A stretch of DNA of 64,000 nucleotides from Hydrogenophaga sp. GTDB lineage: Bacteria > Pseudomonadota > Gammaproteobacteria > Burkholderiales > Burkholderiaceae_C. Where the stretch lies: the NCBI GenBank assembly GCA_030696525.1, contig JAUYSB010000021.1, positions 31,166 to 95,165 of the forward strand, in the 5' to 3' direction. The notes below the pieces were generated by a model. That model saw only the letters and a program-made list of their open reading frames with translations, was not told where the DNA came from and did not search any database. Below, one piece after another: positions 1-7,298 of this stretch. Both the position numbers and the translations under genes were made by a program. Every line of letters begins with the position of its first letter. Position 1 is the first letter of the stretch.

Positions 1-247
1 CCACGCCCAGGCTGTCGCGGTGGATGATTTCGCCGCCCAGCAGGTAGCTGAAGGTGGACAGGCCGATGTGCGGGTGCGGGCGCACGTCGGCCGCGCGCAC
101 CGCCTCGGGCGGCAGGCTCACCGGGCCGGCGTGATCAAAAAAAACAAAGGGCCCGACCATGCGGCGGCGGGCGTAGGGCAGCACGCGCCGCACCTTGAGG
201 CCGTTGCCCAGGTCGCCTTCGCGGGCGGTGATCAACATCGACACCAT
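1..247 (-). CDS. Pirin family protein, N-terminal part
   Basis: The gene runs off the left edge, so only about 82 N-terminal residues are visible. They carry the pirin signature: GPFVFFDHAGP followed by RPHPHIGLSTFSYLLGGEI and HRDSLG, the histidine-rich strands that bind the metal in the first cupin barrel. Pirins are bicupins; some are quercetinase-like dioxygenases and others are redox-sensing co-regulators. The function here is not evident. The chosen ATG (247) gives MVSMLITAREG; a second in-frame ATG three codons later is possible. It lies 70 bp downstream of the racemase-like gene on the same strand and may be the last gene of that leftward operon. Confidence 0.85.
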   Translation of the reverse strand, partial: MVSMLITAREGDLGNGLKVRRVLPYARRRMVGPFVFFDHAGPVSLPPEAVRAADVRPHPHIGLSTFSYLLGGEIIHRDSLGV

Positions 248-317
248 GTTCGCTTCCTTGCTGTGCGCCAAGCCGGCACCGCAGCATACGGCGAAATGGT
301 GGCGCGGACAGCGGGGG

Positions 318-1103
318 TCAGCGGGGCCTGAGCGATGCCGCCGCGCCGTCCAGCATGGCGTGCAGCATGTCCAGGCGCGGGTGCATGGGCACGGGGTAGC
401 CCACGCGGCTGTGCGCCAGGCCCAGCGCCAGCGCCGCCTCGGCCACCTTGTAGCTCAGCGGGCCGGGGTTGATGATCGGCACCGGCAAGCGCGCACTCAG
501 GTAGGCGTGCGACTGGTGCATGGTGGTGGAGCCCAGGATCAGCACCTCGGCGCCGTCTTCCTCGATGGCACGGCGGCCCGCCGCCTCCAGCAGCGGGAAC
601 ACGTCTTCTTCCTTGCCCGAGAGCAGGTTCTGGTTGTCGGGCGGCACCTCGATGGCGCGCACCGAAGCGCACTTGTGGTGCAGGCCCAGCTCGTCCAGCG
701 CCTTCTTGTACAGCGGCTTCCAGCGGCTGGCCATGGTGAGGATGGAGAAACGGTCGCCAAGGGTCAGCGCCATCAGCATCGATGTGCGACCGGGCCCGAA
801 GACAGGAATGTCCAGCACCGAACGCAGCGCGGCCACGCCCGAGTCGCTCATGGTGTCGATGCACACGGCGTCAAAACCTTCGGCCTGCGCGCGGCAGCCG
901 GCTTCGAAGTTGGCGGCATCGGCCAGCACGAAGTCGTGGTGGCTGGAATAGTTCATCGGGCCGGCCTTGACGGCGCGGTACTCGAAGCGGATGCCGTCGC
1001 CAAACGACAAGCCCTCCAGTTGCGCCTGGCGCAGCAGCAGGTTGTCGGCCGACATGGCAAAGGGCACGACCACGAGCACGCGTTTGACCACCGGCTCAGA
1101 CAT
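318..1103 (-). CDS. Asp/Glu/hydantoin racemase-fold protein lacking catalytic cysteines
   Basis: A 261-residue protein of the Asp/Glu racemase superfamily, which includes hydantoin racemase, maleate isomerase and arylmalonate decarboxylase. These enzymes normally use two cysteines for proton transfer. Here the first motif reads IDTMSDSG (Thr84 where Cys is expected) and the second LGSTTMHQ (Ser192 where the family has LGCAG). Both catalytic cysteines therefore appear to be replaced, although the flanking segments are well kept. The ATG at 1103 overlaps the stop of the upstream hydrolase gene by 8 bp; a longer frame exists but would overlap that gene further. Context with imide- and amide-type hydrolases suggests action on a dicarboxylate or cyclic amide intermediate. 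The reaction cannot be named, and a two-cysteine mechanism is excluded by the visible residues. Confidence 0.8.
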   Translation of the reverse strand: MSEPVVKRVLVVVPFAMSADNLLLRQAQLEGLSFGDGIRFEYRAVKAGPMNYSSHHDFVLADAANFEAGCRAQAEGFDAVCIDTMSDSGVAALRSVLDIPVFGPGRTSMLMALTLGDRFSILTMASRWKPLYKKALDELGLHHKCASVRAIEVPPDNQNLLSGKEEDVFPLLEAAGRRAIEEDGAEVLILGSTTMHQSHAYLSARLPVPIINPGPLSYKVAEAALALGLAHSRVGYPVPMHPRLDMLHAMLDGAAASLRPR

Positions 1104-1773
1104 GCACTGCCCCCAGCTCGGCCAGCGATTCGGCGGTGCTGCACACGCGGCCAAACAGGCGCTGGAAGTTGCGCATGGTGTTGTGGTGCAGGTCCTCGTG
1201 GGTGGTGCCGCAGGCGTCTTCCACCAGGGTCACGCCGTAGCCGCGGTCGGCTGCCTCGCGGGCGGTGGTTTCCACGCACATGTTGGTGGACACGCCGGTC
1301 AGGTAGAGCTGTTCGCAGCCCAGTGCGCGCAGCAGGCTGTCGATGTTCGTGGAGGCAAAGGCGCCGATGGTGGTCTTGCGCAGCACGTGTTCGCCAGGCC
1401 GGGGTTTGAGCTCGTCCACGATCTCGTGCTCGCGGCTGCCGAGGTGGTTTTTGAACTCCACGAACAGCTTGCGCATGTGCAGCGGCGCATCGCTGGCGTC
1501 GGGCAGGGCCGCGCCCACGGTCACGTGCAGCACCGGGCGGCCGAGCACGCCAAAGTGCTCGCGCAGGCGCTGGGTGTGGGGCAGCACGAAGCGCTCGATG
1601 CGGTCGAAACGGTAGTCGCCCACGCTGGAGCCTTCGGCCAACAGCTTGCGCGCCAGCGCGCCCTGGCGCGAGCCGGTGGCGTACTGCATGTCGATGATCA
1701 CGAGGGCGGCACGCGTGGCGTCCACCGTGCGTTCGGCCAGGTAAGCCCGGATGTAGTCGTTGGAGGTGCTCAT
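1096..1773 (-). CDS. Isochorismatase-type cysteine hydrolase (first copy)
   Basis: A 225-residue alpha/beta hydrolase of the isochorismatase-like family, to which nicotinamidase, maleamate amidase (NicF) and N-carbamoylsarcosine amidase belong. The Asp-Lys-Cys triad is complete: Asp28 in VIIDMQ, Lys133 in LRKTTIGAF and Cys166 in GVSTNMCVETTAREA. The residues before the cysteine fit the usual non-proline cis-peptide bend. The ATG at 1773 forms an ATGA overlap with the deacetylase-fold gene upstream, and its 3' end overlaps the racemase-like gene, so the three are probably translated together. The likely role is hydrolysis of a linear half-amide made by the neighbouring ring-opening enzymes; this is inferred from context. 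A second, distinct copy lies at 5155-5841. Confidence 0.88.
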   Translation of the reverse strand: MSTSNDYIRAYLAERTVDATRAALVIIDMQYATGSRQGALARKLLAEGSSVGDYRFDRIERFVLPHTQRLREHFGVLGRPVLHVTVGAALPDASDAPLHMRKLFVEFKNHLGSREHEIVDELKPRPGEHVLRKTTIGAFASTNIDSLLRALGCEQLYLTGVSTNMCVETTAREAADRGYGVTLVEDACGTTHEDLHHNTMRNFQRLFGRVCSTAESLAELGAVHV

Positions 1774-2666
1774 GTGGTTTCTGCGGGCGTGGTCTGCCGC
1801 CGGTAGCAGTCGATGATTTGCGAGCCGGTGGCGCACCACACGCCGCTGTGGCCCAGGATGTGGTCCAGCGCGCGCGCCAGGTGCTCGATGCGGTGCGGCT
1901 GGCCCATGATGAAGGGGTGAACGGCGATGTTCATCACCTGCCCGCCCTCGGCGTAGAGGGTGTCGAACTCGTCGCAGATTTTTTGCGCAAAGGCCTCGCC
2001 CTCCATGCCCCGGCGCCAGGCGATGCTGTCGTTGATTTCCATGCTGTAGGGCAGCGAAAACAGCTCGCCCTGGCGCACGCGGATGGGCGTGGGCTGGTCG
2101 TCGTGGTAGAGGTCACAGAGGTAGCTCATGCCGGCCTCGGCCACCAGGTCGGGCGTGTTCAGCGTGTTGGACGCGGCGGGCGAAAACCAGCCGCTCAAAT
2201 CGCGCCCGGTGTGGCGGCGGTGGATGGCCTGGCATTCGGCGATGGCGGCGCGTTCCTCGTCTTCGCTCAAGCCCCAGTGGTAGCGCGTGTTGTAGAGACC
2301 GTGCGACATGAACTCCCATTGGCGTGCCAGCATGGCTTCAGCGATCTCGGGGTACATGTCGAGCACCGCCATCGACAGCGAGACGGTGCAAGGCAGGCTG
2401 AAGCGGTCGAACACCTCCATCAGGCGCCACACGCCCACGCGGTTGCCGTAGTCGCGCAGTCCGTAGCCCAGGATGTCGGGATGGGGCACGCGAGGCCAGG
2501 GGTTGCGCACCCGCACCTGCTGCGGCAGGTACTCGTAGTGCTCGATGTTGGGCGCCACCCACAGGGCGATGCGCGCGCCATCGGGCCAGGCGATGGGCGG
2601 CCGATCAGGCCAGGCCGAGTAGGCGATGCGCTCGTGCATGGCCACCACGGCGCCGCCTCCACTCAC
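1770..2666 (-). CDS. Polysaccharide-deacetylase-fold amidohydrolase A (allantoinase-like)
   Basis: About 298 residues of the NodB/CE4-fold branch that contains the PuuE-type allantoinase, not true polysaccharide deacetylases. Landmarks in order are RIALWVAPNIEHYEY, GLRDYGNRVGVWR, FMSHGLYNTRY, LSGWFSPAAS, LCDLYHDDQP, SLPYSMEIND and VHPFIMGQPHRI. The SHG-YNTRY block and the closing H-P-x4-GQP block are shared with copy C at 4238. I chose the GTG at 2666 because it overlaps the upstream TGA (GTGA), as elsewhere in this operon; the ATG at 2639 is the alternative. Expected chemistry is opening of a cyclic amide or imide ring, or a related C-N hydrolysis. The substrate is unknown. It is one of four paralogues in 7 kb. 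Confidence 0.87.
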   Translation of the reverse strand: MSGGGAVVAMHERIAYSAWPDRPPIAWPDGARIALWVAPNIEHYEYLPQQVRVRNPWPRVPHPDILGYGLRDYGNRVGVWRLMEVFDRFSLPCTVSLSMAVLDMYPEIAEAMLARQWEFMSHGLYNTRYHWGLSEDEERAAIAECQAIHRRHTGRDLSGWFSPAASNTLNTPDLVAEAGMSYLCDLYHDDQPTPIRVRQGELFSLPYSMEINDSIAWRRGMEGEAFAQKICDEFDTLYAEGGQVMNIAVHPFIMGQPHRIEHLARALDHILGHSGVWCATGSQIIDCYRRQTTPAETT

Positions 2667-3223
2667 GCGCTTGGCCTGGCTTCGGCCAGGTCGTTCCACA
2701 CGTCCTGCCGCGTGATCATCCCGTCCACGATCTCGAAGCGGTCGATGAAACGGATGCCTTCAAAGGCCGATCCATCGAGCCACACGCCGTGCAGCGTGCC
2801 GCTGCAGTACACCACGGTGGCTTCATCGCCCCAGCTCTCGTCGAAGCGTTCGTAGGTTTTGCCCACGCGCTGGTAGCGGCCGCGGCCCCATTCGACCAGC
2901 TGCTCCAGCCGCGACATGGGCGCAGCGCCCGGGAAACGCATCTCGAAGCCCGGTGCCAGCATCTGCTGGGCGGTGGGCAGGTCGCGCGCCTGCATGGTCT
3001 CCAGAAAACGCCGCACCAGCGCCGATGCGTCGGGCCGCGCCGGACCCCCTGCGCTGAACACGCGGCCGTCGCGCTGGTAGGTGCTGGCGTTGCGCACAAA
3101 CACCACGGTGCCCGCCGCCTGCGCCGCGATCACCGAGCGCGTGGCCTGCGCCACGCGCTGCACCAGCCGGCCTTCGACCTCGGGGCCGTAGCCGGGCAAG
3201 AGGGTGATGTCGATCACGGGCAT
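2663..3223 (-). CDS. Tautomerase-SnoaL/NTF2 two-domain fusion
   Basis: A 186-residue protein. Residues 1-60 look like a 4-oxalocrotonate-tautomerase subunit: the start is MPVIDITLLPGYG, so Pro would become the N-terminal catalytic base after Met removal, and a VFVRNAS strand follows. From about residue 70 the sequence reads as a SnoaL-like/NTF2 domain (RRFLETMQARDLPTAQQML, then GIRFIDRFEIVDGMITRQDV). Both domain types can act on keto-enol or cyclic substrates. I chose the ATG at 3223 because a free N-terminal proline is essential in the tautomerase family; a longer frame starts at 3265. It sits between deacetylase-fold genes A and B, 14 bp downstream of B. The fusion is unusual; each half is recognisable only at the level of fold motifs. 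Confidence 0.75.
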   Translation of the reverse strand: MPVIDITLLPGYGPEVEGRLVQRVAQATRSVIAAQAAGTVVFVRNASTYQRDGRVFSAGGPARPDASALVRRFLETMQARDLPTAQQMLAPGFEMRFPGAAPMSRLEQLVEWGRGRYQRVGKTYERFDESWGDEATVVYCSGTLHGVWLDGSAFEGIRFIDRFEIVDGMITRQDVWNDLAEARPSA

Positions 3224-3237
3224 GGCACGCTCCCGGT

Positions 3238-4176
3238 TCAGGCCTGGGGCTGCGCGGCGCGCCACGCGTCAAGGATCTGGCTGCCGGTGGCGGCCCACAC
3301 CCCGCGGTGTCGCATGATGTGTGCGAGTGCTTCTTCCAGCGCGCCGATGCGGTAAGGCTGGCCGATCACCCACGGGTGCAGCGAGATGGCCATGACACGC
3401 CCGTTGTCCTCAGTGGCTTCGCGGTAGAGCAGGTCGAACTGGTCGGTCAGCGCGTCGCGGAAGTCGTCTTCGGTGTGGTGGTTCTGCACCAGGATGGTGG
3501 TGTCGTCGATGTCGATGGGGTGCGGCATGGCCACCAGCGGGCCGTGCTCGGTGCGCATGGCGTAGGGCATGTCGTCGTTGACCCAGTCGCACACGTAGTC
3601 CAGCCCGGCCTGGGCCAGCAGGTCCGGCGTCTTGAACGACTCGGACTTGGCCGGCGACAACCAGCCGCGCACCTTCTGCCCGGTGGCCCGCTGGAGGATG
3701 TCCAGCGTCTGCGCGATCCAGGCGCGTTCCTGCTCGTGGTCCAGCCCCCCGTGGTGCAGGTGGTCCATGTCCAGCCCGTTGGCGATGATTTCCCAGCCGC
3801 GCTGCACGCAGGCCTCGATCAGCGCCGGGTAGCGCACGGCCACCGCCGCGTTGACGGCCGCCGTGGCCGGGATGCCATGGCGCTCCAGCGCCTGCATGAT
3901 GCGGAAAATGCCCACCCGGTTGCCGTAGTCGCGCAGCGTGTAGTGGCGCAGATCCGGGTAGGCGGTCTGCATGGCGCCTGGCGGCTTGAAGGGCTGGCCC
4001 TTCATGTCCAGCGGGAACCACTCCAGCGCCGGCACCACCCACAAGGCGATGCGCGCCCCGCCCGGCCAGCGCACCGGCGTGCGACGCGGCAGCATCGACC
4101 AACCGTACCGGTCGTGGTCCATGCCATGTCGGCGCAGCGGATAGTCGAGGTAGTCGTTGGGCAGCACAGCGCTCAT
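3238..4176 (-). CDS. Polysaccharide-deacetylase-fold amidohydrolase B
   Basis: A 312-residue member of the same family as A, C and D. Visible blocks are RIALWVVPALEWFPLDM, TLRDYGNRVGIFRIM, IIANGLDMDHLHHGG, VRGWLSPAKSESFKT, VCDWVNDDMPYAMRT, DIDDTTILVQNHHTEDDF and LHPWVIGQPYRI. The SHG motif of A and C is replaced by ANG, and an extra histidine-rich DHLHHG and QNHHTEDD are present, so the metal or substrate site differs from A and C. Its W-x-NDD-P-YA-R-T block is closest to copy D. The ATG at 4176 is preceded by a good GGAGG ribosome-binding site. Function is inferred as hydrolysis of a cyclic amide or a related C-N bond; the substrate is unknown. Confidence 0.87.
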   Translation of the reverse strand: MSAVLPNDYLDYPLRRHGMDHDRYGWSMLPRRTPVRWPGGARIALWVVPALEWFPLDMKGQPFKPPGAMQTAYPDLRHYTLRDYGNRVGIFRIMQALERHGIPATAAVNAAVAVRYPALIEACVQRGWEIIANGLDMDHLHHGGLDHEQERAWIAQTLDILQRATGQKVRGWLSPAKSESFKTPDLLAQAGLDYVCDWVNDDMPYAMRTEHGPLVAMPHPIDIDDTTILVQNHHTEDDFRDALTDQFDLLYREATEDNGRVMAISLHPWVIGQPYRIGALEEALAHIMRHRGVWAATGSQILDAWRAAQPQA

Positions 4177-4179
4177 TGC

Positions 4180-4237
4180 AAAACCTCCGTGCTTCGCACT
4201 GCGGTGCGAGCTTGCTTGGGACGGCCCGGCGCGGCGC
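4180..4237. repeat. Intergenic hairpin element of the GGCCCGGC-tailed type
   Basis: This short spacer between deacetylase-fold genes B and C holds an imperfect hairpin (about 4191-4211, arms GCTTCGCAC and GTGCGAGC) followed by TTGGGACGGCCCGGCG. The tail resembles TTGGGGCGGCCCGGCG in the spacer at 24427-24500. It looks like a dispersed intergenic element used as a stem between operon genes. A role as mRNA stabiliser or processing site is a guess. Confidence 0.4.
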
Positions 4238-5152
4238 TCATGGGGCTTCTCCGACCGGCAGCGCCGCAGCGGCAAACGCATCGTGGTAATGCGCGTTGTA
4301 GTGGGCCGCGATCTCGCGGCCGGTGGCCAGCCACACCTTGTCGTGGCTGGTGATGTAGGACAGTGCCTCTTCAAACGCCGCCAGCCGGTAAGGCTGGCCG
4401 ATCAGGTAGGGGTGCAGCGGGATGCACATCACCGTGCCCGATTGTTCACCTTCGGCATACAGGCGATCGAACTGGCGCTTGAGGATGTCGGCGTATCGGC
4501 GCGGCGAGACCAGGTTGACGTTGTAGACGATGGTGTCGTTCATCTCCAGCGAGTAGGGGATGCTGGTGAGCTTGCCCGTTTTCACCTTGACCGGGCCGGG
4601 CTGGTCGTCGTGGAACAGGTCGCACACATAGGTCAGACCCATCTCGGCCACCAGGTCCATGGTGCGCTCGGTGTAGGTCAGCGCGGGCGCGAGCCAGCCG
4701 TCGAGCTTCTGGCCGGTGTGCTTCTTGATGGTGTCGATGGAATCCTGGATGACCGCACGCTCCTGCGCCTCGTCCATGCCCATCAGGTAGCGCGTGTTGT
4801 AGGTGCCGTGCGAGTAGAACTCCCAGCCGTTCTCGGCGCAGGCGGCGATCACCTCGGGGTGGTGCTCGCACACCGCCACATTGAGCGAGACGCTGCCGCG
4901 CATGTTGCAGCGCTTCATGGCGTCGAGCATGCGCCAGAAGCCGACGCGGTTGCCGTAGTCGCGGTAGCTGTAGTTCAGCACATCGGGCGCCGGCCGCGCC
5001 CAGGGCGCACGCGCCGGGTTGCGCGGCGGGTTGAGCTCGTAGAACTCCACATTGGGCGCCACCCAGAAGGCCACGCGCGCGCCGCCCGGCCAGCGGATGA
5101 CGGGCCGCTTGTCGTAGGGCAGGTAGTCGTAAAAGCCGGGATCGCGTGCCAC
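4238..5152 (-). CDS. Polysaccharide-deacetylase-fold amidohydrolase C (allantoinase-like)
   Basis: A 304-residue paralogue most like copy A. Shared blocks are RVAFWVAPNVEFYELNPP, SYRDYGNRVGFWRML, FYSHGTYNTRY, LDGWLAPAL, VCDLFHDDQPGPVKV, SIPYSLEMNDTIVYNVN and LHPYLIGQPYRL. No ATG fits. The GTG at 5152 lies two bases after the stop of the upstream hydrolase gene and starts VARDPGFYDYLPYDKR, which matches the usual beginning of this family (a Y-x-DRP segment just before the first strand), so I take it as the start. Sharing the SHG-YNTRY and DLxHDDQP blocks with A suggests the same chemistry on a related substrate, whereas B and D form a second pair. Confidence 0.87.
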   Translation of the reverse strand: MARDPGFYDYLPYDKRPVIRWPGGARVAFWVAPNVEFYELNPPRNPARAPWARPAPDVLNYSYRDYGNRVGFWRMLDAMKRCNMRGSVSLNVAVCEHHPEVIAACAENGWEFYSHGTYNTRYLMGMDEAQERAVIQDSIDTIKKHTGQKLDGWLAPALTYTERTMDLVAEMGLTYVCDLFHDDQPGPVKVKTGKLTSIPYSLEMNDTIVYNVNLVSPRRYADILKRQFDRLYAEGEQSGTVMCIPLHPYLIGQPYRLAAFEEALSYITSHDKVWLATGREIAAHYNAHYHDAFAAAALPVGEAP

Positions 5153-5154
5153 CG

Positions 5155-5841
5155 TCAGCCTCCGCGTGGCGCGCGTGCGGGCACCTGCTTGAGCTGCGCC
5201 AGGGTTTCCTCGATGGTCAGCACATCGGCGTACTTGAGGGCCATGTCGTACAGGTTGGAGAAGTGCGGGCTCTCGTGTTTGTCGGCCACACACTCCTCGG
5301 GCACGATGGTGCGGAAGCTGCGCTGCAGGCTGTCCACCACGGTGGCCCGCACGCAACCCGAGGTGGAGCCGCCGGTGACCACCACCGTGTCCACCCCGTG
5401 GAAGGTGAAGAGACTGCCGAGGTTGGTCTCGAAGAAGGCCGAGGCCATGCGCTTGTTGATGATGATGTCGCGCTGGTGGTCGATCACGAGGCGGTCATCG
5501 AACTCCGAACGGCGGCTGCCGACCTTGATGTTCTGCAGCGAGTCGGGCGTGTGGGTGCGGGTGCCCCAGATGCCGCAGTCCTCGCCCGAGTCCATATAGG
5601 CCACGTAGGTCCAGACCACAGGGAATCCGCGTGCGCGGAACTCGGCCGCCAACGTGTTGATGTACTCCAGCTGGCGCGGATCGGTCTCGTAGGCGGTGGC
5701 AAATTCGCCCACGCAGGTGTAGGCCTTCTGCGGGTCCACGTTGATCAGCGCCGGCATGCGACCGAAACCGAATCGCTTGCGGGTGGGATTGGCCTTCACT
5801 TCGGCAAACAGTTGCCGGGCGGTCTTGTCGGAGGTTTGCAT
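5155..5841 (-). CDS. Isochorismatase-type cysteine hydrolase (second copy, carbamoylsarcosine-amidase-like)
   Basis: A 228-residue member of the isochorismatase-like hydrolases. Triad residues are Asp36 (INVDPQKAYT), Lys130 (INKRMASAF) and Cys163 (TGGSTSGCVRAT). The GGSTSGCVRATVVDS block and the late LYDMALKYADV are typical of the N-carbamoylsarcosine amidase subgroup, which cleaves terminal carbamoyl or amide groups. The ATG at 5841 is chosen; an upstream in-frame TTG at 5865 adds eight residues. It is the first gene after a 95-bp spacer that contains a copy of the TGTTCT-N6-AGAACA site, so it may head its own transcript leading into deacetylase-fold gene C. Together with the copy at 1096 it provides two different half-amide hydrolases. 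Confidence 0.88.
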   Translation of the reverse strand: MQTSDKTARQLFAEVKANPTRKRFGFGRMPALINVDPQKAYTCVGEFATAYETDPRQLEYINTLAAEFRARGFPVVWTYVAYMDSGEDCGIWGTRTHTPDSLQNIKVGSRRSEFDDRLVIDHQRDIIINKRMASAFFETNLGSLFTFHGVDTVVVTGGSTSGCVRATVVDSLQRSFRTIVPEECVADKHESPHFSNLYDMALKYADVLTIEETLAQLKQVPARAPRGG

Positions 5842-5905
5842 GGCGGGTACTTTTGAGTCAAACAATCAGGCGTCGAAGTGGGTAGGAATACTGCATCCCT
5901 CTATT

Positions 5906-5923
5906 TGTTCTGTCAATAGAACA
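5906..5923. promoter_or_regulatory. Candidate operator, TGTTCT-N6-AGAACA (site 1)
   Basis: TGTTCT at 5906-5911 and AGAACA at 5918-5923 form an inverted repeat with a 6-bp spacer in the gap between the MmgE/PrpD gene and the second hydrolase gene. The same half-sites with the same spacing occur at 8286-8305 in the divergent promoter region. The regulator is not identified; two UTRA-type GntR genes lie in the same island. Confidence 0.6.
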
Positions 5924-5936
5924 TTTGACATCGCCG

Positions 5937-7298
5937 TCAGCGCAACGGCACCCGGCGCAGGAGCTGCAGCCAGTCGCCCAGGCCCCCCTGGCCCCGCGTG
6001 AGCGCCAACGTACCGTGCAGCACCCGCTCGGCGTGCGCCTCGGGCCACACGCGGGTGCACAGCTCCATGAACTTGGCGCCCAGTTCCTGCGCTGTGTAGG
6101 GCGAGGCGTCGTCGCCGCGGTTGACGCCCACCTCGGCCTGCAGCACGCGGCCGTCAGTGGTGGTGATGCGCACCAGCGCAGGGCGCTCCTGGGGCAGGCG
6201 CGCGGTCATGGCGGGGTCCTCCTGCACCGACACCCGCTGGGCCAGCGCCAGCACGCGCTCGTCGCGCACCGCGTCCCAGGTGAAGCTGGCCATGCCGCTG
6301 CTGCCGTGGATGAGGCGCGTGGCCACCGCGAAGGGCACCGAGAACTTGGCCGCCAGCGTGTTGCGCGGCGCAGGGTCGCTCAGCTCGGCGGCCAGGCTGT
6401 AGGTGCGCACCTCCACCCGCGCCACCTGCTCGGCCGCCGGCAGGCCATCGCGCTGGTCCAGCAGATCGAGCGCGTCCAGGGTGCCGTGGTTGTAGCGGCA
6501 GCACGAGTGGCGCTTGAAGTAGTTGTGCGACACATGCCAGTCGGAGCCCAGCTCGCGCAGCAGCTCGGCGCTGTCGTAGCGCTCCGAGACAATCTGCCCG
6601 AACAGCGAAGCCACACCGTCGCGCTCGCCGGTGAAGCCACAGGCCGCCAGCTGCGCGGCCAGCATGCCGTTGTGGTTGCTCAGACCCGCGTAGACGTTGC
6701 GCACCAGACCGCCCTCCAGCATCGTCTTCTTGGACGTGGCGATGGTCATGGAGGCGCTGACGTTGATGGCCTCCTTCATCAGCGCCGGCGTGTGGCCGTG
6801 CGCGCGCGCACAGGCCGCGGCCGCGCCGATGGTGCCCCAGGTGCCATGGGGGTGCATGGCACTGCGCAGTTGTGACGCCGCGCCGATGCGCGAGCCGACC
6901 TCGTAGCCCACCACCAGCGCGGCCAGAAAATCCGACCGCTCCAGCCGCTGGGTGTCGGCCAGGGCCAACAAGGCGGGCAACACGTGCACGGCGGGGTGGC
7001 CGCGCGAGAAGCGGTTGCCTTCGTCCATTTCGAGGAAGGTGCCCGCCGTGCCGTTGATGAGTGCGGCCATGGCCGGCTGTGTGCACCGGCCCAAGCCCAC
7101 CAGGGTGGCGCCCCCGCTGGCCGTCTGGCGCGCCGCCCACTGGCGCAGTTCGGGCTCGACGGAGCCCGCCACGATGGCAGCCACCGTGTCGGCCAGTACC
7201 CAGCCGATGTGGCTGCGCAGATCGGCGGGCAGGGTGTCGTACCGCAGGCCGGCGGCCCAGTCGCTCAGCACGTGCAAGGTGTCGGTGGAGGTGTTCAC
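5937..7298 (-). CDS. MmgE/PrpD family protein
   Basis: A 453-residue protein of the MmgE/PrpD family, which includes 2-methylcitrate dehydratase (PrpD), cis-aconitate decarboxylase and other enzymes acting on tricarboxylates or substituted dicarboxylates. Recognisable stretches are the N-terminal helical region ending in NGTAGTFLEMDEGNRFSRG, then HPAVHVLPALLALAD, HGTWGTIGAAAACARAHG, a central NHNGMLAAQLAACGFTG and the lid domain start KRHSCCRYNHGTLDALD. The ATG at 7298 overlaps the stop of deacetylase-fold gene D (ATGA). It could dehydrate or decarboxylate the acid released after imide opening. The PrpD reaction itself is unlikely to be the main role because no methylcitrate synthase gene is present in the window. 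Confidence 0.9.
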   Translation of the reverse strand: MNTSTDTLHVLSDWAAGLRYDTLPADLRSHIGWVLADTVAAIVAGSVEPELRQWAARQTASGGATLVGLGRCTQPAMAALINGTAGTFLEMDEGNRFSRGHPAVHVLPALLALADTQRLERSDFLAALVVGYEVGSRIGAASQLRSAMHPHGTWGTIGAAAACARAHGHTPALMKEAINVSASMTIATSKKTMLEGGLVRNVYAGLSNHNGMLAAQLAACGFTGERDGVASLFGQIVSERYDSAELLRELGSDWHVSHNYFKRHSCCRYNHGTLDALDLLDQRDGLPAAEQVARVEVRTYSLAAELSDPAPRNTLAAKFSVPFAVATRLIHGSSGMASFTWDAVRDERVLALAQRVSVQEDPAMTARLPQERPALVRITTTDGRVLQAEVGVNRGDDASPYTAQELGAKFMELCTRVWPEAHAERVLHGTLALTRGQGGLGDWLQLLRRVPLR

